Shown piece by piece: positions 24,239-33,434 of a DNA stretch of 64,000 bases (position 1 is the first letter of the stretch; every line of letters begins with the position of its first letter). The notes under the pieces are model-generated. The model made no database searches. It worked only from the letters and a program-made list of their open reading frames with translations, and had not been told where the DNA came from. The DNA is from PALSA-1353 sp050014015. GTDB lineage: Bacteria > Planctomycetota > Phycisphaerae > Tepidisphaerales > Tepidisphaeraceae. The translations under genes were made by a program, and so were the position numbers. The stretch lies in contig JBEKEC010000011.1 of NCBI GenBank assembly GCA_050014015.1, forward strand, positions 62,001 to 126,000, in the 5' to 3' direction.

Positions 24239-27127
24239 ATGGAAGCAGTAAACGGTCGCGTCACTTCGAATTCCCCAAAAGGCGAGAACAGCGCGAGAGA
24301 AAATGCAAGAAGGCGGCGAGGCATCGGCTTGTTGGCGATGGCGGCGGCATCGGCTGTTTGTCTGCAAATGAGCCATCGCGCGCTGGGGGCAACGGAAACC
24401 TGGACCGCCGGCAGCGGCAACTGGGCCACCACCGCCAATTGGAACAGCGGCGCCGGTCCCGTGCCCGCGGCGGGTGACACCGTTAACATCACCAACGACG
24501 ACAGCACCAGTCGGATCATCACCTATAACTACACCGGATCGGCAATCACACTGGGTTCCCTGACAATCGATAACGACGGCCTCGGCACTAACACCCTATC
24601 GATGACCAGCAGCGGCACCTACCTCGCCGCAGGGAACGAGTATATCGGCGATTCTAATAGTTCCACCCTTCCCGGATGGGGCGTACTGATTCAATCGCTC
24701 GGCACCAATGCCGTGTCGAACGGCCTATATCTCGGCTACTACGGCGCCGACGACCGGGGAACTTACTCCCTCGGCGGCACCGGAGTGCTCAGCGCCGGCA
24801 GCGAATACGTCGGCTACAACGGCACGGGCAGCTTTACCCAGAGCAATAACGGATACGCCAATTCCCTGGCCGCCGGCGGCTCGCTCGTCATCGGCGTTGA
24901 GGGTGCGGGCGTTTATACACTCAGTAGCGGAGCCATCATCAGTTCAGGCACGATCACTGAATACGTTGGCTACTTAGGCTCGGGGACTTTCAACCAGACC
25001 GGAGGCTACAACGTTTCAGGCGAGGCCCATGCCGCGTTGTTCGTTGGCTACAGTGCGGGCGCGGCCGGCACCTATGATCTTTCCGGCGGAGGCCTGAACA
25101 TTGGCACCAGCACCCTTGGCGCTTACGTCGGCTATGCCGGTTCCGGAACCTTCACCCAAAGCGGCGGTAACGCCAACGTCTCCACATCGGAAGGCAGCGG
25201 CAACAACCTGAGCCTCGGCGATCAAACCGGCGGCCAGGGCGTCTACAATCTCAGCAGCGGAAACCTCAACGTCGCGGGCAATGAAATCGTGGGCAATAGT
25301 GGGACGGGCACGTTCACCCAGAGCGGCGGCACGAACACGGCGGGTGCCAATCTCTTCCTGGGCTTTAGTTCAGGCAGCGTTGGTCAATACACGCTCAGCG
25401 CCGGCTCGCTTTCGGTCGCCAGCGATGAATCCGTCGCCTTCGGCGGCGCGGGAACCTTCACCCAGAGCGGCGGGACCAACACGGTCAGCGGTTCGCTGAC
25501 CATCGCCAATAACGCCAACGGCTTGTACTCCTTGAGCGGCACCGGCGCCCTTTCGGTTGCGGGCAACGAATACATCGGAAACGGCGGCGGCGGCAGCGGA
25601 ACCTTCAACCAATCCGGCGGCGCCAACACCGCGAATGGAGCGTCTGAATCCGAATACGTGGGCTATACCTCCAATGGGTGTTACATCCAGACCGGCGGCA
25701 CGAACACGGCGAGTAACGGACTCAACCTCGGCAACTCCACCGGCATCTCCGGCACCTATTCCCTCGGCGGCACCGGCTCTCTCTCGGCCGCCGTGGGCGA
25801 ATTCGTCGGCAGCAGCGGCACGGGCACTTTCAACCAGACCGGCGGCACGAACGCAGCGGGTGCTGCACTCGTCCTCGGCGAGGACGTTGGCACTTCTGGA
25901 ATCTATTCGCTCGGCGGCGCCGGCTCGCTCTCGACCACCGGGTGGGAAATCGTCGGCTTTCAAGGCTCGGGATCGTTCAACCAGACCGGCGGCACGAACA
26001 CAGTGAGCAGCTATATCATCCTTGGCCAGGAAACCGGCGGTTCCGGCCTCTATACGCTCAGCGGCGGCGCACTGGCGGTCACCGGGGCTGAATACGTCGG
26101 CTATTGGGGTTCCGGGACCTTCACGCAAACCGGCGGCTCGAACACCGCGAGTAACAATTTTAGTGTCGGCTACTTTTCAGGCTCCTCCGGTCAATACACT
26201 CTCAGCGGCACCGGAGTGCTCAACGCCAACTCCGAAGACATCGGCGCAAGCGGCGGCTCAGGCAGCTTTACCCAGAACAACAACGGATATGCCAATTCCC
26301 TGGCCGCCGCCGGCGCGCTGGTCATCGGCGACTTCGAAGGCGTGGGCGTTTATACGCTGAATAGCGGAGCCATCACCAGTTCAGGCGCGATCAGTGAATA
26401 CGTTGGTTATGAAGGCTCGGGAACCTTCAATCAGACCGGTGGCTACAACATCGGCGGCGCTGCCAGCCTGACGTTGTACCTGGGCTACACCGCGGGCGCG
26501 ACCGGCACCTATATTCTTTCCGGCGGATTCCTGAACGTCGGCTCCGGCGGCGCCTATGTCGGCGGATGGTCGTTGGCTGCCGGCGGTACCGGCGTACTGA
26601 ACGTCAGCGGCGGCCTAATGACCGACTACGGAACGCTGGAGGTTTGGAATACACCCGGAACGCACGTCACGATCAGCGGCGGCTCCGTCTCCGCGGAAAA
26701 CACCGTCAATCTGGCCACCATCAACGTCACCGGCGGGTCCGCCAACCTCGGCGCCATCACCGGCACGGGCACGCTCAACGTCGGCGACGCCTCCGCCAGC
26801 GTCACCGCTTCCGGCTTGCGGCAGTCCTCCGTCACCATCACGTCAACCGGCCAACTGACACTCACCGCCGGCGGCGCCTCCAATGAGGTCAACTCACTGG
26901 TCATCGACAGCGGCGGCGTGTTCGATCTGACCAGCACGAAGTTAATCGTCAACTACGGCAGCGGGTCCGATCCCATCTCCACGATCGCCGGGTACATCAA
27001 GTCCGGCTACAACGGCGGCGCGTGGAATGGTCCTGGGATCATTTCCTCGGCGGCACAAACGAAGACCAATGGTCTGCGGTACGGTATCGGCTATGCCGAC
27101 TCCGCCGACCCCGGAAAATCGAAGTGA
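24239..27127 (+). CDS. Large secreted beta-repeat protein, C-terminus frameshifted
   Basis: 962 residues. The N-terminus has a basic region and a signal-like helix (IGLLAMAAASAVCLQMSHRALGA). The body, about residues 50-800, is a run of units of roughly 45 residues with the pattern EYVGYxGxGTFTQSGGTNTxxxxLxLGxxSGxxGxYxLSGTGxLSV, most likely a beta-solenoid. The end has the shared cassette (LIVNYGSGSDPISTIAGYIKSGYNGG) but breaks after GYADSADPGK: this frame stops at TGA 27127, while dockerin and PEP-CTERM codons continue one base back to 27465. A strong AGGAGG lies before ATG 24239. It is paralogous to the gene at 29464. No enzyme motif is visible; a structural surface role is likely. Confidence 0.8.
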   Translation: MEAVNGRVTSNSPKGENSARENARRRRGIGLLAMAAASAVCLQMSHRALGATETWTAGSGNWATTANWNSGAGPVPAAGDTVNITNDDSTSRIITYNYTGSAITLGSLTIDNDGLGTNTLSMTSSGTYLAAGNEYIGDSNSSTLPGWGVLIQSLGTNAVSNGLYLGYYGADDRGTYSLGGTGVLSAGSEYVGYNGTGSFTQSNNGYANSLAAGGSLVIGVEGAGVYTLSSGAIISSGTITEYVGYLGSGTFNQTGGYNVSGEAHAALFVGYSAGAAGTYDLSGGGLNIGTSTLGAYVGYAGSGTFTQSGGNANVSTSEGSGNNLSLGDQTGGQGVYNLSSGNLNVAGNEIVGNSGTGTFTQSGGTNTAGANLFLGFSSGSVGQYTLSAGSLSVASDESVAFGGAGTFTQSGGTNTVSGSLTIANNANGLYSLSGTGALSVAGNEYIGNGGGGSGTFNQSGGANTANGASESEYVGYTSNGCYIQTGGTNTASNGLNLGNSTGISGTYSLGGTGSLSAAVGEFVGSSGTGTFNQTGGTNAAGAALVLGEDVGTSGIYSLGGAGSLSTTGWEIVGFQGSGSFNQTGGTNTVSSYIILGQETGGSGLYTLSGGALAVTGAEYVGYWGSGTFTQTGGSNTASNNFSVGYFSGSSGQYTLSGTGVLNANSEDIGASGGSGSFTQNNNGYANSLAAAGALVIGDFEGVGVYTLNSGAITSSGAISEYVGYEGSGTFNQTGGYNIGGAASLTLYLGYTAGATGTYILSGGFLNVGSGGAYVGGWSLAAGGTGVLNVSGGLMTDYGTLEVWNTPGTHVTISGGSVSAENTVNLATINVTGGSANLGAITGTGTLNVGDASASVTASGLRQSSVTITSTGQLTLTAGGASNEVNSLVIDSGGVFDLTSTKLIVNYGSGSDPISTIAGYIKSGYNGGAWNGPGIISSAAQTKTNGLRYGIGYADSADPGKSK
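26996..27118. repeat. 123-bp block identical to 23397-23519
   Basis: Second copy of the identical block that ends in CCCCGGAAAA at the frame break. Downstream this copy keeps the IEVKYTLLGDANLDG codons that the first copy lost. Confidence 0.9.
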
Positions 27128-27465
27128 AGTACACCTTGCTTGGCGACGCCAATCTCGACGGCATAGTCAACGCCGCCGACTTCACCATCCTGGCCGCCAA
27201 CTTCAACCAGACCGTCACCGGCTGGGACCAGGGCGATTTCAACTACGACGGAATAGTCAACGCCGCCGACTTCACCGAATTGGCTGCGAATTTCAACCAG
27301 AGCGCCAGCGGCGCCGCCTCGGCCGGCGACGTCGCCGCCTTGGACGCCTTCGCCGCGGCCAACGGCATCAGCTTGGCGAATGTCCCGGAGCCGGCGATGG
27401 GGAGCGTGATGTTGTTAGCGGGCCTGGGACTTATCAGCCGGCGCAGACGGCGGATTGGCCGATGA
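27115..27465 (+). pseudogene. Out-of-frame dockerin/PEP-CTERM segment of the beta-repeat gene
   Basis: Reading from the AAA codon shifted by -1 gives KIEVKYTLLGDANLDGIV, both calcium loops, DVAALDAFAAANGISLANVPEP and a hydrophobic/basic sorting tail (GSVMLLAGLGLISRRRRR). A -1 slip on the AAAA tract at 27115-27118 would join it to the upstream product, because the lysine codon can re-pair. No stimulatory structure is evident, so a plain frameshift mutation is the simpler reading. Its last 51 nt overlap the convergent TPR gene. Confidence 0.75.
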
Positions 27466-29319
27466 GCGGCCGAGTTCATTCCTGAGCTGGGACGCCACCC
27501 GCTCGAACAAGGCGCGCCAATCTCCCGGGTTTGGCTGGCGAAACAAACGCATCGTCGGATACCACGGTGAATCAGTGCGCGCGAGTTGCCAGCGCCAATC
27601 GGGTGAGTACGGAAGCAGCGTCCATACGGATCTGCCAAGTGCGCCGGCCAGATGGACGACGGCGGTATCGGCACCGATGACAAGGTCCAGATTCAGCAGC
27701 AATGCCGCCGTGTCGGAAAAGTCGTGCAGATCGTCGGTGAAATCAACCAGTTCACAGCGCGTCGCGGCAGCCGGGCGAGCAATTGAACCCTCGCTCTTCT
27801 GGAGGCTGAAGAGCTTCACGCCTTCAAGTTGGCCGAGTGGCTCAAACTCGTTCAACTTAATCGATCGATGGGCGTCTCTCGGATGAATTCGCGACCCGGC
27901 CCAGACAATCCCCACATTGAACGAGTGCTGGTAAACGTGCAGCCGCTTTGCCCATCGCTGGCGCAGATTCTCATCCACCTGCAAGTAAGGAGTTTGGCTG
28001 GGAATCGAATCGGCCGATAGAGCCAACGCCCGTGGAAGGCTCATCAGCGGGCAATGAACGTCGAACGGGGGAATGGGGTCGCCGCGCGTGATGGTCCTGG
28101 CAACGCCGGGAAGATGCTGCATCAGTCCGGACAGTTCACGCGGGCATTCCAAATTGACGGTTGCGCCGCGCGCCCAGACCAGTGGTGCAAGTCGTGAAAA
28201 CTGGATCGTATCCCCAAAACCTTGCTCGGCATGCACGAGAATCGTCTTTCCCGAGATATCGAAGCCGTCCCATTTCGGTTGGCGGAAATGACGTCGAAAT
28301 TGCGGGAACTTCAGCCACCGCCATTCATATTCAAGCCAACCTCGCGCGAAATCGCCTTTCAAAAGATGCAACAGCGCACGGTTCCAATGCGCATCGGCGT
28401 GGTCGGGCTCGAAGAAAAGCGCCGCTTCGTATGATTGCAAGGCCTCCTCGAGGGCCAGCTTTTCAAGATATCCGTTGCCGAGATTGTTGTAGGCATCGGC
28501 ATAGTCCGGTCGGATGGCCAAGGCTTTATGGTAGGCGGCGATGCCCTCGTCGATATCCCCCCGTCCGACCCGCGCATAGCCGAGGTTGTTCCACGGCCCG
28601 GCCTGATCGGGGGCAAGGGAAATCGCTTTTTCGTACAGTGGAACGGCCTCATCTATCTTCCCCCGGCGGGCGAGGGCGACGCCCAGTCCATTGTGACCGA
28701 TCCAGTCATTGGGAAATTTTTCCACAACTCTGCGGAAGACCGCAATGGCGCCGTCAAGATCGCTCTTTCTCAAAAGCCCCTCCGCTCGGGCGCAAAGCGC
28801 GGTCGGATCGTCCGGCTTCATCGACAGAACCTTTTCGTAGCACGCATCGGCATCCGCGTTGCGCCCAAGCCGGCGGTAGCTGTCGGCTAGGTTCCCCAGG
28901 GCAATTGCGAAGTCCGGCTTTGCCGCCATCGCACGCTCGTAGCAACCGGCAGATTCCTCAATACGGCCAAGTTGTTTAAGGGCCGTCCCCAACTGATTGA
29001 GCGCGCCGGAATGATCCGGCTTGAGCGCCAGGGCACGTTCGCAGGAGGCAATTGCCTTTTCCGGCTCGCCGCCTTCGCAATAAGCCAGGGCGAGATTCGC
29101 ATGAAAATCCGGGACGTTGGGATTCAGCGCAATTGCCCGGTTGATGTATCCGATCGCCGCTCGTTTGTTTCCCTGCTGGCTGAGCGCGACGCCGAGTAAA
29201 TGCAGGGCCGGAGGATGGTTGGGGTGATGCTCCAGAATTTCGCGATAGATCGCCTCCGCCTCAGCCAGACGGCCGGCGGAATGCTCACGTAAGGCGCGTT
29301 CTATTTCCGGTTCGGCCAT
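27415..29319 (-). CDS. TPR protein with C-terminal GT9-like glycosyltransferase domain
   Basis: The 634-residue protein begins MAEPEIERALREHSAGRLAE and has about ten tetratricopeptide repeats (pattern AIxxYxxALxxxPDxxxAxxNLGxxL) through about residue 370. The C-terminal part has GKTILVHAEQGFGDTIQFSR, FNVGIVWAGSRIHPRDAHRS and LDLVIGADTAVVHLAGALGR, typical of proteins joining TPRs to a heptosyltransferase/GT9-like fold. A role in protein or surface glycosylation is plausible; donor and acceptor are unknown. I start at 29319, where AGGCGG lies about 5 nt upstream, rather than 23 codons earlier. The 3' end overlaps the convergent PEP-CTERM frame by 51 nt, encoding a weakly conserved tail. Confidence 0.85.
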   Translation of the reverse strand: MAEPEIERALREHSAGRLAEAEAIYREILEHHPNHPPALHLLGVALSQQGNKRAAIGYINRAIALNPNVPDFHANLALAYCEGGEPEKAIASCERALALKPDHSGALNQLGTALKQLGRIEESAGCYERAMAAKPDFAIALGNLADSYRRLGRNADADACYEKVLSMKPDDPTALCARAEGLLRKSDLDGAIAVFRRVVEKFPNDWIGHNGLGVALARRGKIDEAVPLYEKAISLAPDQAGPWNNLGYARVGRGDIDEGIAAYHKALAIRPDYADAYNNLGNGYLEKLALEEALQSYEAALFFEPDHADAHWNRALLHLLKGDFARGWLEYEWRWLKFPQFRRHFRQPKWDGFDISGKTILVHAEQGFGDTIQFSRLAPLVWARGATVNLECPRELSGLMQHLPGVARTITRGDPIPPFDVHCPLMSLPRALALSADSIPSQTPYLQVDENLRQRWAKRLHVYQHSFNVGIVWAGSRIHPRDAHRSIKLNEFEPLGQLEGVKLFSLQKSEGSIARPAAATRCELVDFTDDLHDFSDTAALLLNLDLVIGADTAVVHLAGALGRSVWTLLPYSPDWRWQLARTDSPWYPTMRLFRQPNPGDWRALFERVASQLRNELGRSSANPPSAPADKSQAR

Positions 29320-29463
29320 AAAACCGCCTATGTTATCAATCGCAAAACAATCTAAATTCTCTGGACAATGCTTCTCTTGAACGTACACTATCGATTCACG
29401 CTAGTCCATGACCAGCTTTGAACGTGACCCAAGGGTGGAATTGCGCAAAAGGATGGGTAGAGA

Positions 29464-31911
29464 ATGCAAAGCCCTGGAACGAACCGTCGTCGGCAAATCT
29501 GCCCCTTGTTTCTGGCGGCATCGGCCGTTTGTCTCCAAATGAGCCATCGTGCGCCGGGGGCCACGGAATCCTGGACCACCAACTCCGGAAACTGGGCCAC
29601 CAGCGGCAATTGGAATAGTGGCGCCGGTCCCGTCCCCGGAGCAGGGGACTACGTTTACATCGCCACCGACGACCTCCCCAATCACGTCGTCACCTATAAT
29701 TACACCGGCTCGGTAACCCTGAGTTCCCTGACAGTCGATAACGACGGCGAGGGCACTAACACCCTGTCGATGACCGGCAGCAACGCCCTCGCCGCGACGA
29801 ACGAATATTTCGGCGATTCCAATACGTCCACGCAGCCAGGGTACGGTGTGATGATTCAATCTGCCGGCTCCAACGCCGTGTCGAATAATCTAACTCTCGG
29901 CCAAGGCGCCCAGGATGAGGGGGTTTACAATCTCAGCGGCACCGGAAGCCTGACCACAACGAACAACGAATATGTCGGCTACCTTGGAACGGGATCCTTC
30001 ACCCAGTCCGCCGGTTCCAATTCGGTGAACGGCGTTCTTTACCTCGGCTACGGTTCAGGCTCCACAGGTCAATACTCGCTCAGCGGCACCGGATCGCTTT
30101 CCGTCGCCGGCAATGAATCCGTCGCCTTCGGCAGCGCGGGAACCTTCACCCAATCCGGCGGCTCGAACACTGTCAGCAGTTCGCTCACCATCGCAAATAA
30201 CGCTAACGGTTTGTACTCCTTGAGCGCCTCGGGCGTCCTTTCGGTTGCGGGTAACGAATTCATCGGAAACGGCGGCGGTGGAACCGGGACTTTCCGCCAA
30301 TCCGGCGGCACCAACACCGTGACCGGGGCCACTAATTCCGAATACGTCGGCTACACCTCCAACGGAACTTACATCCAATCCGGCGGCGTCAATAACATGG
30401 CCAATCCCGCTGCTTCGCTGTATGTCGGCAATAGTACCGGAGTCACGGGGACCTACTCCCTCAGTGGAACGGGCGTCCTGGCAAACGCAAACTTTGAGGG
30501 TATTGGCGGCAACGGAAGTGGTTCATTTATTCAAACCGGCGGTACTAACGAAATATACGTTTCGATGTTGAACATTGGTGCTGCCTCCGGCGCCGTTGGC
30601 TATTATTCCCTCAGCAGCGGCTCGCTGAAGGTGCTTCAGGGCGGCGCAGAGTACGTCAACAGCAATGGCACGTTCGTTCAATCCGGCGGATTGCATCAGG
30701 TCGGAGACTCCGGTGATGTGACGAATTTGTCTATCGACGGCGGCGGCGCCTATTCGCTCAGCGGCACCGGCACCCTCAACGTTACCGGTGCGGAATACGT
30801 CGGAACCGGCGGCACCAGCGGAACTTTCAACCAATCCGCCGGTACCAACACCCTCGGCGGAGGTCCGGGCTTTACTTACCCTGAATCCGTCCTTTGTATT
30901 GCGGCGAACAGCGGAAGCGTTGGGTCCTATTCCCTCTCCGGCACCGGCGCGCTCACCGTCAGCACCGACCCCGGAAGCGGCCTTTATGTTGGCGGAAGCT
31001 ACAACGCGAGTGGTGGCAAAGGCGTACTCACCGTCAGCGGCGGCCAGATCACCGTTAACGGAACGCTGGAGGTTTGGAATTCATCCGGTACGCAGGTGAC
31101 CATCAGCGGCGGCACCGTCTCCGCCGGAAACACCGTCAATCTGGCTACCATCAACGTCACCGGCGGGTCCGCCAACCTCGGCGCCGTGACCGGCACGGGC
31201 ACGCTCAACGTCGGCGATGCCTCCGCCACCGTCACCGCTTCGGGCTTGCAGCAGTCCTCCGTCACCATCACTTCAACCGGCCAACTAACGCTGACCGCCG
31301 GCGGCGCCACCAACGCGGTCAACTCCCTGGTCATCGACAGCGGCGGCGTGCTTGACCTGACCAGCACGAAATTAATCATCAACTACGGAGGCGGACCCGA
31401 TCCGATCTCCACCATCGCCGGCTACATCAAGTCCGGCTACAACGGCGGCGGATGGAACGGCTCCGGTATCATTTCCACGACCGCGCAGACGCACACCAAT
31501 GGCCTTTCTTACGGCGTCGGCTACGCCGACGGCAACGACGGCAACGTCTCCGGCCTGTCGTCCGGCCAGATCGAAGTGATGTACACGCTCCTGGGCGACG
31601 CAAACCTTGACGGCATTGTCAACGCCGCCGACTTCACCATCCTGGCGGCCAACTTCAACCAGACCGTCACCGGCTGGGACCAGGGCGACTTCAATTACGA
31701 CGGAATAGTCAACGCCGCCGATTTCACCGACCTGGCCGCCAACTTCAACCAGGGCGTCAGCGGCGCGACATCCGCCGGCGACGTCGCCGCCTTGGATGCC
31801 TTCGCCGCCGCCAACGGCATCAGCCTGGCCTCTGTCCCCGAGCCGGCATCATTGGGCCTTCTATTCTTCGGCGCCATGGGCATATTGGCCCGCCGCCATC
31901 GCCGCGATTGA
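29464..31911 (+). CDS. Secreted beta-repeat protein with intact dockerin-like and PEP-CTERM tail
   Basis: 815 residues; paralogue of the frameshifted 24239 gene, with a near-identical start (FLAASAVCLQMSHRAPGATESWTTNSGNW). The body carries about ten units of NEYVGYLGTGSFTQSAGSNSV / LYLGYGSGSTGQYSLSGTGSLSV type. The C-terminal cassette is complete: IINYGGGPDPISTIAGYIKSGYNGG, GYADGNDGNVSGLSSGQIEV, two calcium loops (DANLDGIVNAADF, DFNYDGIVNAADF), and PEPASLGLLFFGAMGILARRHRRD. Secretion is expected via Sec, with processing by an exosortase-type system encoded elsewhere. AAGGATGG precedes the ATG. It shows what the two broken neighbours should look like. Confidence 0.85.
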   Translation: MQSPGTNRRRQICPLFLAASAVCLQMSHRAPGATESWTTNSGNWATSGNWNSGAGPVPGAGDYVYIATDDLPNHVVTYNYTGSVTLSSLTVDNDGEGTNTLSMTGSNALAATNEYFGDSNTSTQPGYGVMIQSAGSNAVSNNLTLGQGAQDEGVYNLSGTGSLTTTNNEYVGYLGTGSFTQSAGSNSVNGVLYLGYGSGSTGQYSLSGTGSLSVAGNESVAFGSAGTFTQSGGSNTVSSSLTIANNANGLYSLSASGVLSVAGNEFIGNGGGGTGTFRQSGGTNTVTGATNSEYVGYTSNGTYIQSGGVNNMANPAASLYVGNSTGVTGTYSLSGTGVLANANFEGIGGNGSGSFIQTGGTNEIYVSMLNIGAASGAVGYYSLSSGSLKVLQGGAEYVNSNGTFVQSGGLHQVGDSGDVTNLSIDGGGAYSLSGTGTLNVTGAEYVGTGGTSGTFNQSAGTNTLGGGPGFTYPESVLCIAANSGSVGSYSLSGTGALTVSTDPGSGLYVGGSYNASGGKGVLTVSGGQITVNGTLEVWNSSGTQVTISGGTVSAGNTVNLATINVTGGSANLGAVTGTGTLNVGDASATVTASGLQQSSVTITSTGQLTLTAGGATNAVNSLVIDSGGVLDLTSTKLIINYGGGPDPISTIAGYIKSGYNGGGWNGSGIISTTAQTHTNGLSYGVGYADGNDGNVSGLSSGQIEVMYTLLGDANLDGIVNAADFTILAANFNQTVTGWDQGDFNYDGIVNAADFTDLAANFNQGVSGATSAGDVAALDAFAAANGISLASVPEPASLGLLFFGAMGILARRHRRD

Positions 31912-31976
31912 TTACAACTGCATTCAGCTTTCTCCGTTGACATCCCGCAATTTCTTTTCTCCACGCCAAGATTTTC

Positions 31977-32038
31977 CAAGATCACGCAACTTCGCTCCGC
32001 TTCGCGCAACTTCCCGACCTTCGCGCCTTCGCGGTAAA
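31977..32038. repeat. CTTCGCG-word repeat between convergent genes
   Basis: CTTCGCTCCGCTTCGCGCAA and CCTTCGCGCCTTCGCGGTAA match one arm of the hairpin at 13142-13227. It fills the gap between the beta-repeat gene and the regulator, both ending here. Confidence 0.65.
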
Positions 32039-32073
32039 ACTCTTTGGGTTGCGTCCCCACCCCGCGCCGCACC

Positions 32074-33372
32074 TCAATTCGGCGGTAACTGCTGCCACCG
32101 CGGACGCGGCGTGAACTGCCGGCGATACGCCGTCGGCGTCATCCCGGTCGATTGCAGAAAGCTCGTGGCCATGTATTCCGGGGTTGCGAACCCGCAGCGT
32201 TGCGCGACCTCATAAATCGGCAGATCGGTCTGGAGCAACACTTTGGCCCGCTCCAACCGGATTCGGCGGATTTCCTCCAGCGGCGTGTGGCCGAGCACGC
32301 TCACGAACCGCCGCTCCAGCGTTCGCCGGTTGACCGCCACCTCGTCCAGCAGTTGCTTGACCGACAATCCCTCCACCGCATGCTGGCGAATGTGCCGCAG
32401 CGCCGCCGCCACGTCCGCGTCGTCCACCGCCAACACGTCCGTCGATTGCCGCGTCACCACTTCGATCGGCGCAACCCGCGGAATGTGGGCGGGCGGACGC
32501 TTCCGCCGAAGCAATTGGTCCAGCAGCGCCACCGAGATTCGTCCGATCTGCTCGGCGCCGATGCGGATGCTCGACAGCGGCGGATGCGCGATCTCACACA
32601 GCAACGCCTCATCGTCCACGCCCAGGATCGCCACGTCTTCCGGAACGTGCAGCCCCGCTTCGCGTGCCGCCTGCAGCAATTCAAATCCCCACAAATCGTT
32701 TGCCGAAAACAGCGCCACCGGCCGCGGAAGCGACCGCAGCCAGTCCCCCATCGCCGCCGCCCGGCGCTCGTTTGGCCCCGCGAAGGCGGCCGCGACCGAG
32801 TCCCCCACCGACCCATAGCTGTTGAACGTGAACGGCCCCGAATCGTTCGCCCGGCCCGATTCGGCGCGCTTCCGGAATACCTTCTCGATCTCACCCCGGA
32901 ATCCCGCCTCGCGCTCCCGCGACCACAGCATCCACGGCGCGCCGAAATACGCGAAATGACGAAACCCACGCTCCAGAAAATGCCCCGCCGCCAACTCTCC
33001 CGTCGCCACGTCGTCCGGCAAAATACGCGGAAACTCCGACTTGGCCCGGCTCTCAAACAACTCCACCACCGGCTTGCCCGTGTCTCGGTAAACCTTCGCC
33101 AGCCGGTCACCATAAATCTGGCAGATGATCCCGTCCGGGTTCCAGTCCTTGAACCATCGCGCCAGGTATTTGCTCGAGTGCCCGTAGATGCCACGGTAAA
33201 CACGGAACAGCCACGGCAAATCCATCCGCTTTTGCCGCGGCATTCCCGCGGCGTACATGTTGCGCTCCCGCGTCGCCGCGATTATCCCGCGCAAAACCCC
33301 CCGCGCGTACGCGAACTCCGTCGGCAACACCAACGCCACGTGAACGAATTTGGCCCGGCTCGTTTCTCCCAC
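32074..33372 (-). CDS. XylR-type regulator: periplasmic-binding-like sensor plus AraC HTH
   Basis: A transcription factor of about 432 residues. The N-terminal two-thirds resembles LacI/GalR-type sugar-binding domains (VHVALVLPTEFAYARGVLRGI at the start, GFRHFAYFGAPW, FSANDLWGFELLQAAREAGLHVPEDVAILGVDDEALLCE). The C-terminal 100 residues are an AraC domain with two HTHs: LSVKQLLDEVAVNRRTLERRF and LPIYEVAQRCGFATPEYMATSF, ending GMTPTAYRRQF. This is the XylR arrangement, normally sensing a pentose or other sugar. I take the GTG at 33372; the longer TTG start at 33408 would overlap the operator-like repeat at 33400-33430. Its place in the galactan gene region suggests it controls that regulon, but the ligand is unknown. 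Confidence 0.85.
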   Translation of the reverse strand: MGETSRAKFVHVALVLPTEFAYARGVLRGIIAATRERNMYAAGMPRQKRMDLPWLFRVYRGIYGHSSKYLARWFKDWNPDGIICQIYGDRLAKVYRDTGKPVVELFESRAKSEFPRILPDDVATGELAAGHFLERGFRHFAYFGAPWMLWSREREAGFRGEIEKVFRKRAESGRANDSGPFTFNSYGSVGDSVAAAFAGPNERRAAAMGDWLRSLPRPVALFSANDLWGFELLQAAREAGLHVPEDVAILGVDDEALLCEIAHPPLSSIRIGAEQIGRISVALLDQLLRRKRPPAHIPRVAPIEVVTRQSTDVLAVDDADVAAALRHIRQHAVEGLSVKQLLDEVAVNRRTLERRFVSVLGHTPLEEIRRIRLERAKVLLQTDLPIYEVAQRCGFATPEYMATSFLQSTGMTPTAYRRQFTPRPRWQQLPPN

Positions 33373-33399
33373 TGCCGCCAGTCTATCCGTTCCCCAGCC

Positions 33400-33430
33400 T
33401 TGTCGCAAATATGAAGGATTAATTCACTCC
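33400..33430. promoter_or_regulatory. Tandem TCGCAA-type site at the regulator 5' end
   Basis: TCGCAA at 33403 and TCACTC at 33424 start 21 bp apart within TTGTCGCAAATATGAAGGAT TAATTC. The second half-site is degraded. It overlaps the region just upstream of the regulator start, so autoregulation is possible, and it is also upstream of the PEP-CTERM gene at 33662. Confidence 0.5.
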
Positions 33431-33434
33431 ATTC

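Noticed and set aside
32152..33414. Plus-strand open frame of 420 codons opposite the XylR-type regulator
   Set aside because: Arg/His/Pro-rich shadow of the regulator; the opposite strand has two clear HTH motifs.
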